Source: Nissolia schottii (Eukaryota > Streptophyta > Magnoliopsida > Fabales > Fabaceae). From it: a DNA stretch of 64,000 nt. The position numbers were made by a program, and so were the translations under genes. A model generated the notes under the pieces. It made no database searches. It was not told where the DNA came from and saw only the letters and a list, made by a program, of their open reading frames with translations. The stretch lies in contig QANU01025256.1 of the NCBI GenBank assembly GCA_003254905.1, positions 62,001 to 126,000 of the forward strand. Direction: 5' to 3'. This document shows, piece after piece, positions 11,385-25,236 of the stretch. How positions within the stretch are numbered: the stretch's first letter is position 1; each line of letters begins with the position of its first letter.

Positions 11385-13202
11385 TGGATAATGAATCTAA
11401 ATGAGTATATCTATACATATAATAAAAAAGAATTTAGCAAAAAAATTGTCACTTGGTGTCTTAAATTTTTATCCCATTTTTACTCTTAAAAACACTTATT
11501 TTTATAATATTTATTTAGGTTAAAATGTAAACACACATTGACAACTATCCTACTACCTATGTCTTTTCCACTATGCTTTTTGTATTGCATTCACTTTCTT
11601 TCTATCTTCAAACAACTCATCACATTTCGTCTCCCTCTCTTTTTCATTTACTAATTTTTCTTCAACTAGCCTCTTCCATTCTCCTTCATCCTATAATCCA
11701 TACACCATCATAGCCACTATCTTTACAAAGATCTCAACGCTATTTTGACTTCTCAGCAAAGATCTCAACACTATTTTGACTTCTTTGTTCAACACACTAG
11801 TATAACCCAATATTATTGACCGATGAAGATACTAAGCTTAACACAAATGAAGTGATAGATACCATCAATCAATGCTCGTGCATATTAAATGGCTGCTCCA
11901 GCTAATAATGTTATCAACTTTTATTCTTATCCCGCTAGTGGCGGCTATTCTATTGTTACTTTTGAATTTTGATTAATAATTCTTAATTTGTCTTCAACTT
12001 AAAAGAATGAGCATGTAGAACCTAATTTTGTGCTTACGTTGGCATGCCGTGATGTACCTGTATAATAGTACCAAAAGCATGCGCTTTATTATTGCAAGAA
12101 ACAGCTGTGCAATGTTATCAGTGTCATTTTCTTCCTGTTGTTTTTTGTTATTTTATATTTGGGGGCTACATAATTGCAAAGCCAATTGCATGAGGAGAAA
12201 AAGACACACTGCACACCCTTAACAAAAGTAGCTGATGATTTGCAATTTATTTTGTTCAAAGAAAGCCGTACGAGTAATTGTGTGTAGCAACTTGCTGTGT
12301 TCCAAATAAGCAGCAAGGCTATTTTTAATTATGAGTATGACTTGGGTCCTTGATGGTGGAATAAAGAATCAACAAGAACCCAATTGAGGCAAGATGCTAG
12401 ATACCAATGGTATTAGATTGAGTTTGTTGTCATTAAGGAATATCGATCATATGCCACTTTGGCATATTCTCAGGGACACGCATCAAAGGTTGGATATTCT
12501 CTTCAAAACTAAAGGATATGCCGTGTGTGTATCTTCAGCTCATTTGCATGGACTTCGTCATCTCTCTTTATTTGACCAAATTGCCCCCATCCTTAATTTC
12601 TCAAAATGAAAGCATGCCTTTTTGGCAGGATCAAATTCATTATCATGGAAACAAAACTTTTGGGGCTGCGCAAGTTTTGGCCTTTGGCTATTAAACAATT
12701 TGCATTCTTATTTCAGTCCACAGCCAAAGTTATACGGAACACAATTCTAACTTAAAGTTGAATTTTACATTATTAACACGGCAAATGCTACCTGGACAAT
12801 GAATAAAATATAATAACAATATAAAATTGTTCTAAAATATAACAAATAGGTGAGATCTACGTGCACTCATTCTTAATGTATTTTGTTCGTTGTTTATGTA
12901 TTGTTCACTTTTATTATTCATATAACATAACTATAACTAACCCATCATGGTTTTGGTTAGTAAAACTCATAAACATTTAAAAAAAAAAAATTATATGAAG
13001 CACAAAAGTGAACAATTATACAAAACTTATAAAATATAACAAGAAGGCAAAATTATTATACAAACATGTAGGACTAACGTGTAACTGAAAATTATCATTT
13101 TGTACCGTCAGAGCTTTGTCATTCACTTTTGTCAATAGCATGGCCCAATTTTAAGGAGCTGCCACCGTGGAACTCGAAAAACCGAAACCTGTTGACAAAA
13201 GC
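11385..13202. other. Intergenic sequence upstream of PLD gene
   Basis: AT-rich, with no recognisable protein. An open frame at 12394-12609 (71 codons) has no motif I recognise and no flanking exons, so it is not called. A short direct duplication of CAAAGATCTCAACACTATTT lies at about 11727-11785. Confidence 0.5.
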
Positions 13203-13210
13203 TATAAAAA
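13203..13210 (+). promoter_or_regulatory. Probable TATA box of the PLD-zeta gene
   Basis: TATAAAAA lies in a locally GC-richer stretch 213 bp before the PLD start codon. It predicts transcription starting near 13235. The leader then carries a GA repeat (13343-13363) and one upstream ORF. Confidence 0.5.
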
Positions 13211-13260
13211 CCGCTTCCCCGTTCTTGGTTTTACTTTCTTGTACTTGCGGAAAACAAAGA

Positions 13261-13314
13261 ATGCCGTATTCACTGCTCAAGTCGTCCTCCACAGTTCCAC
13301 GGTTTATGAATTGA
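13261..13314 (+). other. Upstream ORF in the PLD-zeta leader (17 codons plus stop)
   Basis: An ATG at 13261 opens a 17-residue frame ending TGA at 13314, 108 bp before the main ATG. It lies within the leader if the TATA box at 13203 is used. The peptide begins MPYSLLKSSS. Such uORFs can lower translation of the main frame; that is an inference here. Confidence 0.4.
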
Positions 13315-13422
13315 TCCTCCAGGCTCGATCATTCACCGCATTGCAGAGAGAGAGAGACAGAGAGCACTTGCAAAGCTGATCCAAGCGTTGATTCTGGTTG
13401 AGTTGCGGAAGGAATACTCCCT

Positions 13423-16400
13423 ATGTCGTCTGAGCCGTTGATTCAACCGTCCGAAGCACTGTGGCGTTCCCACTCGTTCTGGCAATGGGGCGAACCGGCG
13501 TTTATCTTCGACGAATTGCCGAAAGCCACCATCGTGTCGGTGTCGCGGCCGGAGACCGGAGAGATTAGCCCAATCCTGCTTTCTTATACCATTGAGTTCC
13601 AGTACAAGCAGGCACTCTCTCTCTCTCTCTCTTTCTTTAATCCCCCTTCATATTTCTACTTTCGCTCTTCCATTTCTATGTTGTAAATAATTTTAGAGTC
13701 ATGCATTTGGGTGTTTTGTTTATCTTGCCTTTTCTTTTTCCGGTTATTTCTCTTCTTGTGAAATATTCCCCCCCTTGTGCTTGGTGGCGTAAAGTAAAAG
13801 TGAAAGAAAAGGTTTCTGAGGAGGAGAATTTCAAGCAATTTGAAGCTTGTTGGGTCCCAGTTATTGGCAAGATTTCATTTTGTGCATTTGTGATCGTAAA
13901 TATTCTTCCTACGGAATCTAAAGTAAACATTCTTGAGTTTGATAGCATGGCATTGTTGGGCAGAATTTAGAATTTCAGGGGACCTCGTTCTTTCAATATC
14001 TTTCACCAAAATGGGTGGCCTCATTAGTTTAAGATTGAAATAGGTTAGGAAGACTGAAGAGGACTATAATAGCAAACTGTTCAAATATTTTGCACAAGAA
14101 CTTTAGATACTATTTTTGTATTAATATTTATTGATTATGAGTTGTGCAGTGTGTGTTAATTGTGTATAGAACACCATATAGACTCACACCTCATTCACCA
14201 TTAGATGAAATTCCAATGAGACCCAAAACCCAATAGGATCTCATCTTATGATGGATGGGACGTGAATTGGCATGGTGTCCCGCACACAATGAGTACAATT
14301 AACATTTCTCATTGATTATGGTTAACAACTTACCATCTATGGCTCGGTGTAGATTTTAACTCGTGTGGCTTTCAATATGTGTGTCTATACTCCGTCATTG
14401 AGGTGCTTTATCAATATGTCTCTCTTATTAATCTTATGAAGGTGAATTAGTTACACCTTAATCATTAAGATCCTTTTAACAGTTATGGCTAATGTCTAGC
14501 TAATAATTACATTTGTATTACACAGTTCAAGTGGCGTTTGCACAAGAAAGCATCGCAAGTTCTCTATTTACAGTTTGCTTTGCGGAAACGTGCACTACTT
14601 GAAGATCTTCATGACAAGCAAGAGCAGGTTTGCACATTATATGTTGCATTTTCCAGCAATGTTTCTGTTAACCCCTTTAGGGGTTTTTCCTATAACTAGT
14701 TTTCCTTTTCACGTTACTCGGTTATATTAAGGGATAGATGTTTCCAATTGTTTCGTTTTAGTTTCCTTCATTTTTCAGTCTAATTGGTAACTTGTAACTT
14801 TCTCCTGAAGATAAAAGAATGGCTTCATAGTTTAGGAATAGTAGATCATACGGTGATGGTGCACGATGATGAAGAACCTGATGATGCAGCTGTGCCTTTA
14901 CATCATGAAGACAGTGTTAAAAACAGGTATTTAATTTATATTACCATAAATTAGGAATATGATATATGATGCATTTATAAACTTTTCAACACCTTAAAAT
15001 GTGGAATGCTTAGGTTTGTAACTGTATGATTAGATGTGAAATATTCTTAGTTTAGGGTCAAAAACATAAAATATTTGATTTTTTTTAAAAAGGTGGACCA
15101 GGGTCAAATGGGTTTGAATTCAGAATCCCATGTCTTAATTAAATATTACTAGCCTTTCCAAAGCTTATATATTTTGAGAGTACACACGTATATATATATT
15201 TTTTGGATAAAAAAATACAGCTATTTATATTTCTAGCATTATGTTGGACAGGAAAAGGCTTTGATATTTAGAAGCAATGATTCTTTACGCTTTCTTTTGA
15301 AAGGTCTTAAAGAAATATACTAATTAATTTGTTTTCTTTAGCAGATATGTTCCATCTGTTGCTGCTCTGTCAATAATTCGTCCATCATTAGGAGGGCAAC
15401 AGTCAATTGTAGATAGTGCAAAAGTTGCAATGCAGAGTTATTTGAATCTTTTCTTGGAAAGCCTGGATATTGTGAATTCTCAAGAGGTATTGAGTGGAGC
15501 TTCACAGTTGATAATTATTTAATTTGTTTAAATAATGCATAGCAGACACTCGGATCAGTGTAGAGTTAAGTTTTTTGGGTCCTTTATGATATTAGTTTAA
15601 GTAAGTATAATCAAAATGGGGTTCAAATGGCAGTTTATTTTATTGTATTTTCTAACCTGATTCCTGTTCTTCTAAATACATAATTGTATATATGTTGGAT
15701 CCTCTTGTCCAGCTCAATAACATGTGCCTGCCTACTTCTATTGAATTCTTAGAACTTATGCATCATAATAGCAAACCGCAGAAATTCATTTCTTTCAGTG
15801 TGCTCTATAGGCAATTAATTAGCTTTTAGATATTTATTTTCAGATGCTCAGATTTACTTTTATTGTGCTCCATTTCCATGTATGAAATGTGACTTCTCCG
15901 TATCTAAATTTATCTTTCCTAACATGTGGTTTGGATTACAGGTCTGCAAGTTTTTGGAGGTCTCCAAGCTATCCTTTTTACAGGAGTATGGTCCAAAACT
16001 GAAAGAGGGATACATAACAGTGAAGCATTTGTCAAATATTTCACTGGATTCAGATGTATCATGCTTTCTATGTGATTGGTTTCGCTGTTGTAATAACAAC
16101 TGGAAGAAGGTTTGATTCTCAAGTGTTTTGTTTGTTTCTGGTGACAACCGTTACCTTTGTTTGGCTGCTTATTATTCCAAAGTTACATGCAGGACTAGCT
16201 GTGAACTGAAATATTCTTACCAACTTGGCCCTTGGATTCAGTTCTTTCTTTTAACATTAATGGATAGTGATTTCATATGACTTTAGAGTATGTCAAATTA
16301 AAATTAGGGAACATTGTTGACCCTATTCTAAAACATATAATATCTCTGTTGCTATTCCAATTTTCAGTAATACAAAATAGTTTCATACAACTGGTATTTC

Positions 16401-19400
16401 TCCATTACCTTTAATATTAAGATAGTTTCGTACAACTGGTATTTCTCCATTACCTATAATATTAGTTCTAATCAGGGCTATATTGTCTGCACACAGGTGT
16501 GGGCCGTTTTGAAACCTGGATTTTTGGCCTTGCTGGATGGTCCTTTCAGCAACAAACCTCTGGATGTACTTGTTTTTGATGTCCTCCCATCCCCAAAAGG
16601 AGATGGAGGGATCCAAATGCATTTAGCTGATCCTATAAAGGAAGGCAATCCTTTGCGATGCACATTTAAGGTGACCTTTGGCAGCATTTTTTTACCTTGT
16701 TGCATATAAAAAATGGTTAAGTCTCTGAATGGATTATTCATCGTTATCGCAGTCAATCAAAGCAACTAGCTTGATCTGACATAACAAAATTATGATGATG
16801 TAATTCCTTTTAGATTAGCTGATGTCCCAATCACCTGGACTTGGCTCTACTTATCTTTTGGGTAGAGATCTGAACTGAATATTTTTAGGTTTAGCTTAAC
16901 CTACAGTTCAATTTATAGAAAACAAATCCCTGTTGAATTCAAAATCTCAGTCATTATTGTAGGTTAACTAACAAGATGAGTGTCAAATACAAAGAGGACC
17001 AAACCTAATGTTCCCAACTTAATCCTTTTCTGAATAATTCTTAGAAGTTATGGTCAACAAATTTTAATGCAGGGCCGTAAATTGGCTATAGAGAAGAGTT
17101 TAGTTCCCGAAAAACCAATTTATTGGAGAAAACTATTATAACAACCTTCTGTTTGCTTCCAAAGTTATGTTAATGATAATTTGAAATAACTAGTAGGTTA
17201 CTAGTGGGAATAGGAGCATATGGTTAAGAACTACCAGCAGTGCTAAAGTTAAATCTTGGGTTAATGCAATTAATGAAGCCGGTCAACGACCTCAAGAGGG
17301 TTGGTGTCATCCTCATCGGTTTGGTTCATTTGCTCCTGTAAGAGGTTTGACTGAAGATGGCAGCCAAGCCCAATGGTTTGTAGATGGACAGGCAGCATTT
17401 GAAGCGATTGCTTCTTCGATTCAAGATGCAAAGTCAGAGGTATACATTTCCCATTGTTAACTAAGAGTTTATTAAGTCGTTTTATTTTCCTTATTCAATT
17501 CTCAATAAGAAGATGGAAATTGGATTCAGATCTTCATTACAGGGTGGTGGCTTTGCCCAGAGCTATATCTGAGACGTCCGTTTCATAGTTCTTCAAATTT
17601 TAGACTAGACTCTTTACTAGAAGAAAAAGCTAAGCACGGAGTTCAGGTACACATACCATTCTTATCGATATAGTCAGTTCCATTACTGATCTTTACAGTC
17701 AGAACTAAGAAGCTTTAAAGGGGATAATATTTATACCATTAAATTATTATACAGATCTATGTGCTTCTCTACAAGGAGGTTTCTCTGGCTTTGAAAATCA
17801 ACAGCTTGTACAGTATGAGAAGACTCCTTAACATTCATGAGAATGTGAGGGTATTGCGCTCTCCCGACCATTTGACCAGTGGTGTGTATTTATGGTAGGT
17901 ACTATTTGTTAATCAATAAAGTTTCAAGAACATCACAATTCAGAGGTTCTTACATGTGGTATGATGAATACTGGTTTGGTTTCTTCTAGGTCACACCATG
18001 AGAAACTTGTAATCATTGATTACAAAATTTGCTATATTGGAGGATTAGATTTGTGCTTCGGTCGATATGACATGCCTGAACATAAAGTGGGTGATTGCCC
18101 CTCTGTAATATGGCCTGGAAAGGACTATTACAACCCAAGGTATTTCTTTTTCTTATTTTGATAAAGAAAAGAAAGAACATTTTGCGAAACAATCCACTGT
18201 ATATGTTACAATAACATTGCAATTCATACAGCCATGTCATATGTGTGTTACATTCATAAGATTGAGAAGTGGAATTTAATCCTAGAACCTATAGAAAAGT
18301 CTCCACTGTTGTTGATGACATTCTAGATTTGGTTGGTGGCTTGGTGCTATTTGAAGTTTTTGGTAATGTATGGTTTCTGGAATTTTTGTTCATGGATAGA
18401 GAATCTGAACCAAATTCATGGGAAGAGACCATGAGAGATGAATTGGATCGTGAGAAATATCCCCGTATGCCATGGCATGATGTCCATTGTGCTCTTTGGG
18501 GATCTCCATGTCGTGACATTGCTAGGCACTTTGTTCAACGTTGGAACCATGCTAAGGTATACACATTCAATGACGTTTATTTCCTCTTATGTCTCTTTTT
18601 ATTATTATTCCCTCCTCTCTTACATGGTGATGCGTATCATAGAGAACTAAAGCACCAAATAAGCATGAAATCCCACTACTTATGCCTCACCATCACATGG
18701 TTCTCCCTCATTACTTGGGAAAAAGCAAAGAGATAGATATTGACGGAAAGAAAGATGACGACAATAAGAAAGAAGTTGACAGGAAGGATTTGTTTTCCTC
18801 AGATTCTCCAGTGCAAGATATACCACTGCTTTTACCTCAAGAATCTGGTGGACTAGTTACTTCAAATGGAGATCATACAAGTCTTAGTGACACAGTCCCA
18901 TTATCATCCCAAAAGTTGGAACATGAAACATTAGTTTCAGACAGCCAGATGAAAGGGTTTCAAGATGAAGTTGTTCCGTTTAACATGGATGCAGAATCTG
19001 TTGTTGATACTCTAGATGATTGGTGGGAAACACCAGATGAAGGTACTGACGATGGCACTGCTTTGGAATATGGACAAGTTGGTCCATGTACTACTTGTCG
19101 CTGTCAGGTTAGTTATGCATTCTGGATCTAATACATGCAATATGAAGTTTTTTGAATTTGCACCAGTCTTTGAATAAATTAGTTTCTTTTTTTAAAGAAT
19201 GTTAGCAGGACCAGGAGGTAAAATATGACTCTTGTAACTGGTGGAAAAATATGACCAATTAGACAATAAACATGACATGATTCATGTTATGTTTACATTT
19301 TTTGTCTAAAACTCAGATTAGTAATATTGACTGTTAAAGTAAATTCTTTAGAAAAGTTGGGAAAAGAAGTTTATAAAATGAAATTTGCGAAAATTTAGTC

Positions 19401-22400
19401 ACTAGAGCAAGCCAGGGAAGAATCACTTTTACTGTTTCTGTTTGGATTGGCAATATGATTATATTTACATGTACCAAAGAAGAATATGATTATGTTTACA
19501 CCATGCATCGTTGGTGTTAGCTTTGTCAAAGGACCTAAAGCTGTTTATTAATGCTGATGCGCAGAATCTAACGCTTCAGAGCTGTCCTAATTTATGTAAA
19601 TATAAATTTACATAATTGTTTTTCAGCTACAATCATTGATTCATGTGAAATCCACAGGTAATCAGAAGTGTCAGCCAGTGGTCTGCTGGAACCAGCCAGA
19701 CTGAAGAAAGCATTCACACAGCATATTGTTCTCTTATTGAAAAAGCAAAGCATTTTATCTACATTGAGGTAAATTGATTATGAGTAACTTCACTTCCCTT
19801 GATCTTGTCTCAATATTGATAACTATGTATCTTCTGCTAAGCACTGTAACAAGATGCTCTTAGTTAAGGGATAATGTCCAACTTGATATCTGATTATGCA
19901 TTATCTGATACTTGAGGAAACATACGAGAGATCACTTTTATTTTATTGCGCTTAAAAAATTTGGTCATATATGATTGTGTTAGACACCTATTTTGGACTC
20001 TTAAACGTTCTTCCTGTTAGTATCTTACAAGTATATGGTCTTCGGGGTTATGTAGTTGACACAACGAAGTGGGTTGGTCAGGTATTAATTTCCCATTCTC
20101 CATATTGGGTTGGTTGACACTTGGCAGACCAAGATCAAGGACCAAAGTAATTATGTTTATTCATCATCTCCAACCCTTACTTAAAATGTTTTATTTGGAG
20201 ATTACTTCAATTACAGTTTGGTGAGAGTAAAAAGAAAAACTATAGGAGAAAAGAAAAATCACCTTTTGCAAATATGAAGGAAGGCGTGAAACATTTTTAC
20301 TTAAACACCAGTCACATGTTACACCTAAAGGTTAGGTTGAAGTGCAGACAAACATATCCTATTATTATTAAAAGGATCAAGATACTCTAAAGTGCACCCT
20401 TTACTTTAGTGGCTAAAGCAGTGTCAATAAACATTGATTAAAAATACATATTTTGATGAAATAGAAGAACGATGGATAACAAGCTGTTGATTTGTTTGAA
20501 TTCAATCCCTTAAATTTTTTTCATCATTGATTACCACTTGCAGTTTACCCTCCTTGTTAGCAATATTATTTCTTAGTATGAATTGAGTTTTGTGTGACTG
20601 CTTAAATTATTCATGTATGCAAAGCATAATAGTAGAGTACTAGCGAATTTCATACTTTGATAATAATTAACTGACTTCCCGTATCTTCTCGCTATTTTCA
20701 TTTTTGTATCCTTTTCAGAACCAATTTTTCATATCAGGTCTAGCAACGGATGACACAATAGAGAACCGGGTACTGGAAGCACTATATAGGCGTATTTTGC
20801 AAGCCCACAAAGAACAGAATGATTTTAGAGTGATAATTGTCTTGCCCCTCTTACCCGGCTTCCAGGTAAATGTTACTAGCATTTTTTTCATAGTATCAAT
20901 ACTCTACTGTTGGCTTTACCATTTTGAATTATCATTAACAAGGGCGGTCTGGATGATGGCGGTGCTGCAACTGTGAGAGCCTTGACACATTGGCAATATA
21001 GAACAATTTCTAGAGAAAAACATTCCATACTGCACAATCTTGAAGCTATACTTGGTCCTAAGACACATGATTATATTTCTTTCTACGGTCTTCGATCTCA
21101 TGGTAGACTTCATGTGGATGGTCCTATGGCTACAAGTCAGGTAACTTCTCAGATTTCACCATTGTATTAAAGAATCTTTGGATTTTGAAGAAACAACAAG
21201 TATGGGATAGTCTTGTCAAATATTTAAGTCAGGGCTATTAAGAGATCTTCAAATGGTTGCACAGAGTAAAGCATGGTTTTAGACTGGTTTAACAAGTTAA
21301 ACTGACTTTTCCTTCATTTGATGTACAGGTATATGTGCATAGTAAACTGATGATTATAGATGATCGGGTAGCTTTTATTGGATCGTCAAATATTAATGAC
21401 CGGAGTTTGCTTGGATTAAGAGACTCTGAGGTACTTTTGATATCTACTTTGTCACTATTATCTACTACTTATAAGAGGTTATGTAATTATGTCATAATTT
21501 TTATGTAAGAGCAATGTTACCCGGCCAGACATGTATTGTCAGAATTTTTGACACAACTATGATGATTGTTGGATGAGATGAAGTAATATGACCCACTTAT
21601 TCATCCAAAAATCAATAATCATGCAACATGCTCACATCATTGTGTTTGAGATTAATTGCTATTTTTGTTATTTGGCGCCTTACAAGAGTAGTATTTTATT
21701 CAATTAGCTATTTGTGCATTACGTACTATTGCTTCTTTTTTTTTTCCTTTTATTAAAGTTTCCTATTATGCTAAATATCTGGTCTAATTAGGGTATTCAG
21801 TTTATTTGTTGCCCTAAGTTTTTAAGAGGTATTAGTGGCTTGCCTATAGGAGATTTCTGTGCAATCAAAATTTCCGTTTTGGTAGGGATTGGATAACCCT
21901 TCTTTTTATATTTTCCCTTAATATTATGATGCATCTACTCCATGTTCCATTGATTCGAGTACTGGAGATAAGTAGAGAACAATAAGATGTGTGGTTATTA
22001 ACTTATTGTTATCACATAATTCAGTAACTGACTTGTGGTAATAGAATGTCTCTGTTCAACTCAGTATATTGGCTACAACCAAATCAGTTGCATTTCACAG
22101 TCTAATACTTCTTAGCACAAAAGTAGTTACCTAATGGTGTAGCTTAAGTATAATTAATTAATTAAAATTTTTCTAAGAATGATTAGCTGTGTATTTTTGG
22201 ATCTTCTGTTTGGAAGAAAACTATTTTAATTCTTTCTTCTTTGTCAAGCAGATCGGAGTGGTTATAGAAGACAAAGAATATGTTGAATCGTTGATGAATG
22301 GAAAGCCATGGAAGGCCGGGAAGTTTTCCTATAGCCTCCGTTGCTCCCTGTGGTCAGAGCACCTTGGTCTTCACACAGGAGAGGTTAGCTAAAATGTTCA

Positions 22401-24344
22401 TCAAATTTAGAATTTTATATGCTACATTGTTGCAGGAAATGCAGGCTCTGCCTGGCAGTTTATTTATTATTGATTAGTGGCAAGAAGAAACAGTTTAGGA
22501 AAAATCAGACACTTTGATTATCATTGTTGTTTGATGATAAACAAGTTCAACTGTGCAAGAACTAAATCCAACCTCATACATCCATACTTGCATTGCATGA
22601 TGTATCTAATGTTGGTCATAAGGTGGCAAATCATCACTATTCATTTTGTTTCTAGTCACAAGGACATAACAAGCAATAACACACCACTGACACAGCGATA
22701 ACACCACCTAGTCCTGTCAAATGCAACTAGAATGAAACAAGTTGGCACAGCAATGCAGCACATGGACAAATAACCAAACACAAAGTAGCAATTACAACAG
22801 TTCATACACCATATGGGAGCAAATAAGTAACTCAGTCTCACCTCACATACATGTTGGCAAGGTTTAGACACTAGCTTAGTCCCTAGTCACTGTCCTGAAG
22901 CCTATAAGTCAAATGAATTTGGCTTTCACATGTGTTACACGTTTTCTTTCTCATATTGTTTCTCTAGTTAGCACAACCTGTTCGTCTTTTTATCAGGATG
23001 GATATGTTCATACTATTAAGGTAATTACTTCATATGGTACTCATGACAATATTCTATGCCTCTTCGTTCGCAGATAAGTAAAATCAGTGATCCAGTGGCA
23101 TATACAACCTACAAGGACTTGTGGTCAGCCACTGCAAAGGTAAGACATGCCAAATCTAGTAATATCATGTCTTGCTGGTTTGTGAATTTCCTCCTCAATA
23201 TTGGTTGATTTGTAGCTATGGGACTAATAGAGCTTTTTCTGTCAACAACGTCATGGTTGATCAGGATGTTAAGACATTAGAAATTTCCTTAAGACTCATA
23301 ATAATAATGATGTCGGACAAAGAAACGGAAAGGAAATTTGAAGAACAAGAACAACACACTCAATACACCTTAGGAATCCACCTAAACTAAGTCAAAATAA
23401 GCACTCAATCCAGAGATGCAAGAAAATACTATATAATATTTCACTCAAACATAACTTGCTTCAACAATCACCAAATGCACTTATTTATAACAGGGAAGGT
23501 GCAACCCCTTTACCTAAGCATTTATTCTAGTCATTTACCTAGGGATTTATTGTAGTCATTTACCTTCCAAGCTTTGGAAATCACAAGACTACAATTTCCT
23601 AGCATTGGAAACCATAACATTATTTTCCCAAAAGACAAAAAAAAACACAAGACTCATGACTTCTAGACTAGTCAAATTAAACACATGACAAATGTGACAA
23701 AATTGCACATAGAAATCTCCATCAAATAATTAAGCTGGAAAATTTCAGAAAATGATAACATAAAAAGATTTTTTAAATCGTCCAAATGGGCCTTTAATTA
23801 GGAGGGTAAAAGGCATTTTTTTTCTTTAATGAACAAGACAGTCACATTTTGACTTTGTTTCTTGGTGAACAAGTTTTTTTTTTTTGTGTGCTACCATATG
23901 GTGTATGAACTGCTGTAATTGTTACAGGAAAATACTAGTATATACCATGAGGTCTTCGCCTGCATTCCCAATGATCAGATACACTCCAGGTGTGGTTTTA
24001 CCCCATTTTTCTGTTTCCTATCTTCTGCCTTTGTACTTTTAATCTAATTGTTTCTTATAAGGTGTTAGTTATACTTTACCATAACATGCTGCAGAGCTGC
24101 GCTTCGGCAAAGCATGGCACACTGGAAGGAAAAAGTAGACCACACCACCATAGATTTGGGAATAGCCCGTGATACGTTAGTAAGCAATGAGAATGGAGAA
24201 ACCAAAGTAACAGACCCAATAGATAGATTGAAATCTGTGAAGGGGCATCTTGTTTCCTTCCCTTTGCAGTTCATGCGGGATGAAGATCTAAGACCAGCTT
24301 TTATTGAGAGCGAGTTTTATGTAGCTCCTCAAGTATATCATTAG
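13423..24344 (+). CDS. PLDZETA2: Phospholipase D zeta (PX-PH-PLD), zeta-2-like, 1076 aa, 20 exons
   Basis: Exons: 13423-13611, 14526-14627, 14811-14926, 15345-15486, 15942-16109, 16497-16670, 17197-17439, 17530-17646, 17755-17894, 17990-18139, 18400-18556, 18643-19107, 19658-19768, 20719-20865, 20943-21140, 21329-21430, 22252-22383, 23074-23139, 23928-23989, 24095-24344; 3231 nt, all in phase. It hydrolyses phosphatidylcholine to phosphatidic acid and choline. Order: PX domain (about 40-235), PH domain (about 240-335, [12 protein letters not shown]), first HKD motif HHEKLVIID (His467, Lys469, Asp474), [10 protein letters not shown] near 757, second [12 protein letters not shown] (His877, Lys879, Asp884), tail ending VAPQVYH. 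Both catalytic motifs are intact. Family knowledge: PX-PH PLDs do not need Ca2+; Arabidopsis zeta-2 acts at endosomes and the vacuolar membrane in auxin transport and phosphate starvation. Assignment to zeta-2 rests on blocks such as [12 protein letters not shown] and VCKFLEVS. Intron 1 has a GC donor (13612) followed by a CT repeat. Confidence 0.95.
13615..13632. repeat. (CT)n microsatellite at the start of PLD intron 1
   Basis: Nine CT units lie 3 bp after the GC-type donor of intron 1. They fill the place of the usual donor consensus downstream of position +4. Confidence 0.9.
23200..23760. other. Possible decayed insertion in PLD intron 18
   Basis: Intron 18 (23140-23927) is long. Its middle has CAACACACTCAATACACC, CACTTATTTATAACAGGG and repeated ATTTACCTAGGGATTTATT phrases, which look like an antisense LTR with a TATA-like TTATAA. 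No termini or target duplication were found. Confidence 0.25.
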
Positions 24345-25236
24345 GGAGTTGTGTTATTTGTACTCACCTCTTTAGACTCATCGTCCCATCACACACTCAC
24401 AAAAAATTGTGGGGTCCATATCTGGACAGTGTGTCATACTCTTATCTAGTAGCTCTTGGAGTCGAATAGACAAATGAGTATAAAAATCATTTCTCATCAT
24501 TAGGTATGTTAGTTTGGAAGCCAAGAAAAGGGAAAGAGGTTTCGTCGATTTACCGTGTAAATTAGGGGACTAGCAATTGATTTGGTGTTATTTGATGATT
24601 GTTTTAAAAGTATAAGATAGGACTGGAGTGAAAGGACTTGTTTAGATTGATTACAGATGAAAATAAGGCTGAAAGAGAGAGGGATATATAGTCATTAATT
24701 GGTTTGACTATATATTATCGAGAGTTTTATTAAGGGAAGGGATGCAGAATCTTAGTTGTTTGAAAAAAATTAAGTAGGGTCCAGTAGATACGGGGAACAA
24801 GGAAGTGTGTGAAAATCCTTGTAAATAATGCAGATTAGAATTAGTTGCCAATATTCCATGCAGCCTTCATTTTGTACCGTATTTATTTATTGGGGTTTTT
24901 ATTTTATTTTATTTTATTTTTGGTTGTATATATAGCACTGATTCATCCATTATAAAGGAAATTGTAAATATATATTCTTCAGTTGACCTGGGAATTGCTC
25001 ATGTATTGTTATTTTTGGTGGTTAATTAAATTTAAAGACACTGTAAGTTGATTTTAATATTTTGGTTAAATTGTTCGTGTGTACATTACTCAAATTGAAA
25101 TCATCGAAAGTATGCATCAGGCAGAAATTCTTGCTTGGTGACAGTGATGTGACCAATCAAGAACTTGTCTGCCATCAGGATGATGGGTAGATATTAGTGA
25201 ACCTTTAAATGCCTTGACTTATTTACATCAGGATGA
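24345..25236. other. PLD 3' UTR and intergenic sequence
   Basis: The first few hundred bases after the TAG probably form the 3' UTR. Candidate polyadenylation-type AT-rich motifs lie near 24900-24970. The last 60 bp repeat CATCAGGATGA (25176 and 25227) just before the NACG array. No other gene is seen. Confidence 0.5.

Noticed and set aside
12394-12609. 71-codon plus-strand frame
   Set aside because: No recognisable motif, no neighbouring exon, and AT-rich non-coding surroundings.
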